22,895 nucleotides of DNA from Gnomoniopsis sp. IMI 355080. Its lineage: Eukaryota > Ascomycota > Sordariomycetes > Diaporthales > Gnomoniaceae. The notes beneath the pieces are model-generated. The model did not search any database. It saw only the letters and a program-made list of their open reading frames with translations, and was not told the DNA's origin. Positions 19,776 through 22,895 of the stretch are shown in pieces. The position numbers and the translations under genes are program-made. Position 1 is the first letter of the stretch. Every line of letters begins with the position of its first letter. Location of the stretch: positions 1 through 22,895 of the forward strand of contig JAPEVC010000366.1 of NCBI GenBank assembly GCA_027946555.1. Reading direction: 5' to 3'.

Positions 19776-22567
19776 TTTGGCGGCTTCGAGACTGGCTGTC
19801 GATTGGCGGTGATGGGGATGTCTGGGTGTCTCTCTCTTACAAGGAGGAATACGATGTCGTCACGAAATCCGGCGTTGACGAGTGCGGCTCAGTGACATCT
19901 GCGTGAGAGAAGGACAGAACGGCCAGAATAGAGAGAAAGAGAGGATAGTCAAGATCTGGATCTCCGATTCCCAGAGGGCGAGGCTTGTCTTTCAAGACAC
20001 TCGCTTGTGGTTGACGAGTGGCACACCCCAGTCCCCGGATGTAAAGGGTCGCACCAAGCTTTTTCGCTTTTCACTGACACTCCGACACTGAGCAAGATTG
20101 GGTACGACGACCGACAAGAAAGGCCTCTCGGCTGACCACGGCCTGTGCAGAGCAAGTGCCACTTTTCTGCGCTGCACACTCATTGCAAAGATTGTGAATG
20201 GCTGGGTTGTGACCTTGATGGAGCCCGCCCTGCGATAGTTTGAGCACGTTTCGGCGGCTCTTGTGAGCAAGTTTGCAGGGATGCCGCCGCACGGGCGAAT
20301 CGCCTCCTCCCGCCAGGCTGCCAGGTCCGCGAGGTCCCTTCCTACATGGTATAGACGCTTCCGTCCACTCAACTGACTTGTATTATGTAAGAATACCTAC
20401 TATGTAGTAAGAAGCACTTTACTTTGGATAGCGTCGCTTGATTGCAATCGCAGCGCAAGCGTGGTCCGGATGAGCACATTCTGGCCCTGCCCTTGTCGCC
20501 ATACAGAATCACCTAACGCCCTCAAAACATCGACGGTGTGACCCACCGGTAGGCTGGAATGCTAGACAACGCCAGCGACGATGAACGCAACGCCATGTTT
20601 ATGCCTACGTCCTGTCTACCGACCACAGTCTTGTTCATCACATATATGCGCAATCCCAGATGTGCAGGCGCACACTCCGCATGTCTGATTATCCTCTGCG
20701 AGACCTATGCTGTGGTTAGTATGACGTATGTAGGTGTGTAGTCTCACCTCCGGGCACCATTCCACGTCTTTTCATACTGTTGTACCGAGAAAGATTGTAC
20801 CCAAGTACGCGCCGTGGAAAGCTGGGAATCATACACCAAATTATCAAGACGGTGTAAGTTTCCGCCTTGGAGCAACACGAAAAGAGGTGACCCCGTCGAG
20901 TTAGAAACTCTCATTGTACAATGTAGCATTTCCAAGGTTATGAGTCTCGTCAATACCTCTAACCTTCATGTGTATACTCCACATCACCTCGTTGGTCTGT
21001 GCTTCTTTCTTGTTACTATGTAATCCATAAGCATGCAATATGGCCCAACCGGGGCCGGATCACAAACTCCACATTTTTTCCCACCAGTACGGTCTGGAGC
21101 AGGCAAAGCATTGGAGCGCCAGACTGGACATGTCGTGGAGTGTTGTGACGACCGGGACGAGGCATCGTGCGACTCCTCGGCTTGGCGAGAAGTAAACTCA
21201 GAGCAATATCGGATTACATGCGGCATTTACTCACTGCATCGTCAGGCGTCATTGGTTGTCAGCTATCATGCTCATTGATTCACGGCCGAATGTGGCGGGA
21301 GTGTATCATCTCATCCTCACTAACCACGGCGTTTTGCTGCTCCCATAGCCCACACGAATCGAGAATGTTCGAATATAGAATTATGTGCTGAGGAAATTGC
21401 AGGGATGAGAACCAGTGAAAGACGTTTTTCAATACGATAGTGATAGCAGCGAGGGATTGAGCTTATCCGACGACACTATCACAATGAACTTTCCCAACGA
21501 CCATGTTTTTGATTCAGAGTGCCCGGGTTGTGAGTGTAGAGCTGAAATATAGAGCCAAGAGCCAGTGCCTCCCAGCACCACAGCCGCAGCACGTCTGGTC
21601 TCCTCAAGCTGGCAACGCAGTCGAACGTAACAACAGCCAGAGTTCGTCTTCTGTCCACGTTGGCCGCCATTGTCCGGGCGAGGCCCAGAAGAAAGCCGAA
21701 TTGCCAGTACCTAGGTACGTGTCCTACGCTAGTGAACAAATGTGCGGCGACACAAGACATGGCATCCTGTGGAATATGAATGAAGTATGGCCTCTACTAG
21801 TTGCCTCTACAACAATGACAAGACGTCTGCAGGTAATCCCACATGGCGACGATGACAGGAGCTTTCAAGGCGACCAGCCGACGTTGCTAGGGCCGTCATT
21901 GCCGAGTTCGCTCTTCTACAACTATATGAATGCCGATATGAGGACTTAGTTCCGACTACTCTTCATTCCTCACAATGGCAATCCGAAATATGCATGCCCT
22001 TTGGGAGGTTGAAGAGGGAACGGCCTCAGTTTAGACACTTTGAATGGCAAGAGTGGGTAAATTTCGTACAACATTCGGATGCCAACCTGCTAGGAATCAC
22101 CGCGACTGAGTTTAAGCAAGTACAAGAGATTGGCGGTACAAAGAAGTAGCGCGGAGACGGGCAAATCAAATTGCAAGTACATGCTCTTAGCTCTGTAAGG
22201 CTCGCGGTGGCGGTGACAAAGGCAGTCACTACATACCCAGGTATGAGCTTGTGAGTCGCGTAGGGAGAGAACGACACTTTACGAGAGAATGTTTCTGGCC
22301 CTTGAGCAGACCTAATTGGCAGGAGTTGGGGTCCTTCTTTAATAGTGCATAAGAACAACTGACTACAACATGACGCACCCGCCAGCGTAGTGGTTGCATA
22401 TACATATTCTCGCACTGTTCCCTCCAATTCCGAGCCATCCCCAGCCAACCTCACTGACATGCGATCAGTATATAGCTATTCATGGAAATCAGTGACTGTG
22501 GATTTGTGTACAGAATACCTGAGGACACCGCTACTTAGACATTTATTAGTTACCCAACTCATCGAAC
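19776..22567. other. Gene-poor region upstream of the ferric reductase
   Basis: About 2.8 kb without a recognisable gene. The part nearest 19775 should be the ferric reductase leader and promoter. I looked for the iron-regulatory GATA consensus ATCWGATAA there and saw only partial GATA cores (for example GATAG near 19945 and 20230), so iron control is not shown by sequence. Open frames at 19992-20372 minus, 21503-21949 plus and 22026-22460 minus have no motifs or convincing splice structure. A perfect 12-bp palindrome lies at 21707-21718. Confidence 0.55.
21707..21718. repeat. Perfect 12-bp palindrome GTACCTAGGTAC
   Basis: Self-complementary 12-mer in noncoding DNA containing the same TACCTAGGTA core as the site at 2243-2252. 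Function is unknown. Confidence 0.65.
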
Positions 22568-22730
22568 TCAATGACCAAAAGTACTAGCATCCTCCACTAC
22601 CAATGCTTGGCGCTTGTCACTTATTAGTCCAGCGCGATCTTGCCATGCCTCTCTCTTTTTGATCTTCTTTTTCTCTGCGGCGGGCTTGACCAGGCGCGAC
22701 GGATTCGTCGCTCCCACAGTCCGCTTCCCG
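22568..22730 (-). CDS. Possible 3'-terminal exon or gene remnant, lysine-rich, unidentified
   Basis: On the minus strand an acceptor-like CTGACCACAG (ending 22731) is followed by an open frame of 53 codons to TGA at 22570-22568. The peptide is Lys/Arg-rich in its middle (PAAEKKKIKKREAWQDR) and ends ALVVEDASTFGH. The first half uses mostly G/C-ending codons like the real genes in this window, whereas the sequence upstream (22731-22895) does not look coding. If real, it is the last exon of a gene entering from the right, with a phase-2 intron whose donor lies outside the window. It could also be a decayed gene end or chance. I do not recognise the protein. Confidence 0.25.
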
Positions 22731-22895
22731 CTGTGGTCAGTGTGAATAGCGTAACAATTGGATGGATGATGAAAATCCATACCCTTATTAAGAACAAGAA
22801 GACAAGAATGTTATTCTATTGACTGTTTTAAGATTTCCCTTTTTTTTTTTTTTTTTTTTTTTCTGGGGTTTTTTTTTTGTGGCTAGTACTTAGGG
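22731..22895. other. Right edge: noncoding or intronic, with T23 and T10 homopolymer runs
   Basis: T runs at 22840-22862 (23) and 22869-22878 (10) are separated by CTGGGG. On the minus strand these are A runs. They could be simple slippage tracts, a retroposon poly(A) end, or an artefact near a contig edge. No coding signal is seen here. Confidence 0.5.

Noticed and set aside
19992..20372. 126-residue minus-strand frame upstream of the ferric reductase
   Set aside because: There is no motif and no splice connection to the reductase, and it overlaps the expected promoter and leader.
21503..21949. 148-residue plus-strand open frame
   Set aside because: Its composition and codon use do not resemble the real genes here. 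There is no motif and no plausible intron structure.
22026..22460. 144-residue minus-strand open frame rich in Cys and Thr
   Set aside because: There is no signal peptide, no regular cysteine pattern and no recognisable family. Regarded as chance.
903..22895. CRISPR array, insertion sequence, transposase, biosynthetic gene cluster or repeat-induced point mutation tract
   Set aside because: I looked for repeats with spacers, terminal inverted repeats with transposase-like frames, backbone synthases and strongly AT-skewed blocks, and found none. The sequence is eukaryotic, so CRISPR is not expected.

Overview
The window looks like nuclear DNA of a filamentous ascomycete (Pezizomycotina, perhaps a Sordariomycete; genus not determinable from sequence alone). 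The genes have short introns of 59-115 nt with GTNNGT-type donors, CTAAC/CTGAC-like branch points and YAG acceptors. Products are fungal types: a plant-wall pectin methylesterase, a secreted histidine acid phosphatase, a membrane-anchored fungal fucose-lectin-like protein, an S28 serine peptidase, a SNF5/SFH1 chromatin remodeller with a GATA-like zinc finger, and a FRE-type ferric reductase. Seven gene models are well supported. Six are complete or nearly so; the first is cut by the left edge of the window.

Layout: 18-902 (+) is the 3' part of a pectin methylesterase. 903-2730 has no recognisable gene. 2731-4132 (+) is a five-exon, seven-membrane-segment protein of unknown function. 6722-4559 (-) is a six-exon secreted histidine-type phosphatase that converges on it. 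9286-7603 (-) is a type II membrane protein with an ectodomain of the fungal fucose-specific lectin family. 9287-12525 is a long intergenic stretch with a GTGA microsatellite and one promoter-like segment. 12526-14267 (+) is an S28 (prolyl carboxypeptidase/DPP2-like) peptidase. 15195-17081 (+) is the SNF5/SFH1 subunit of a SWI/SNF- or RSC-type remodeller. 19775-17786 (-) is a ferric/metal reductase. 19776-22895 is almost empty, with a possible small 3'-terminal exon at 22730-22568 (-) and homopolymer runs at the right edge.

The genes do not form an operon-like or biosynthetic cluster, and I see no backbone synthase, transporter and regulator set. Five of the seven act at the cell surface or outside the cell: pectin de-esterification, phosphate scavenging, glycan binding, peptide hydrolysis and iron reduction. 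That fits a plant-associated or saprotrophic life style, but the neighbourhood may be coincidental. I did not find a convincing undescribed system. The most useful points for a second look are the in-frame, stop-free 66-nt intron that splits the SFH1 zinc finger, the tailed and membrane-anchored architecture of the lectin protein, two motif substitutions in the phosphatase and ferric reductase, the orphan promoter-like segment near 11.1-11.3 kb, and the possible orphan terminal exon near the right edge.
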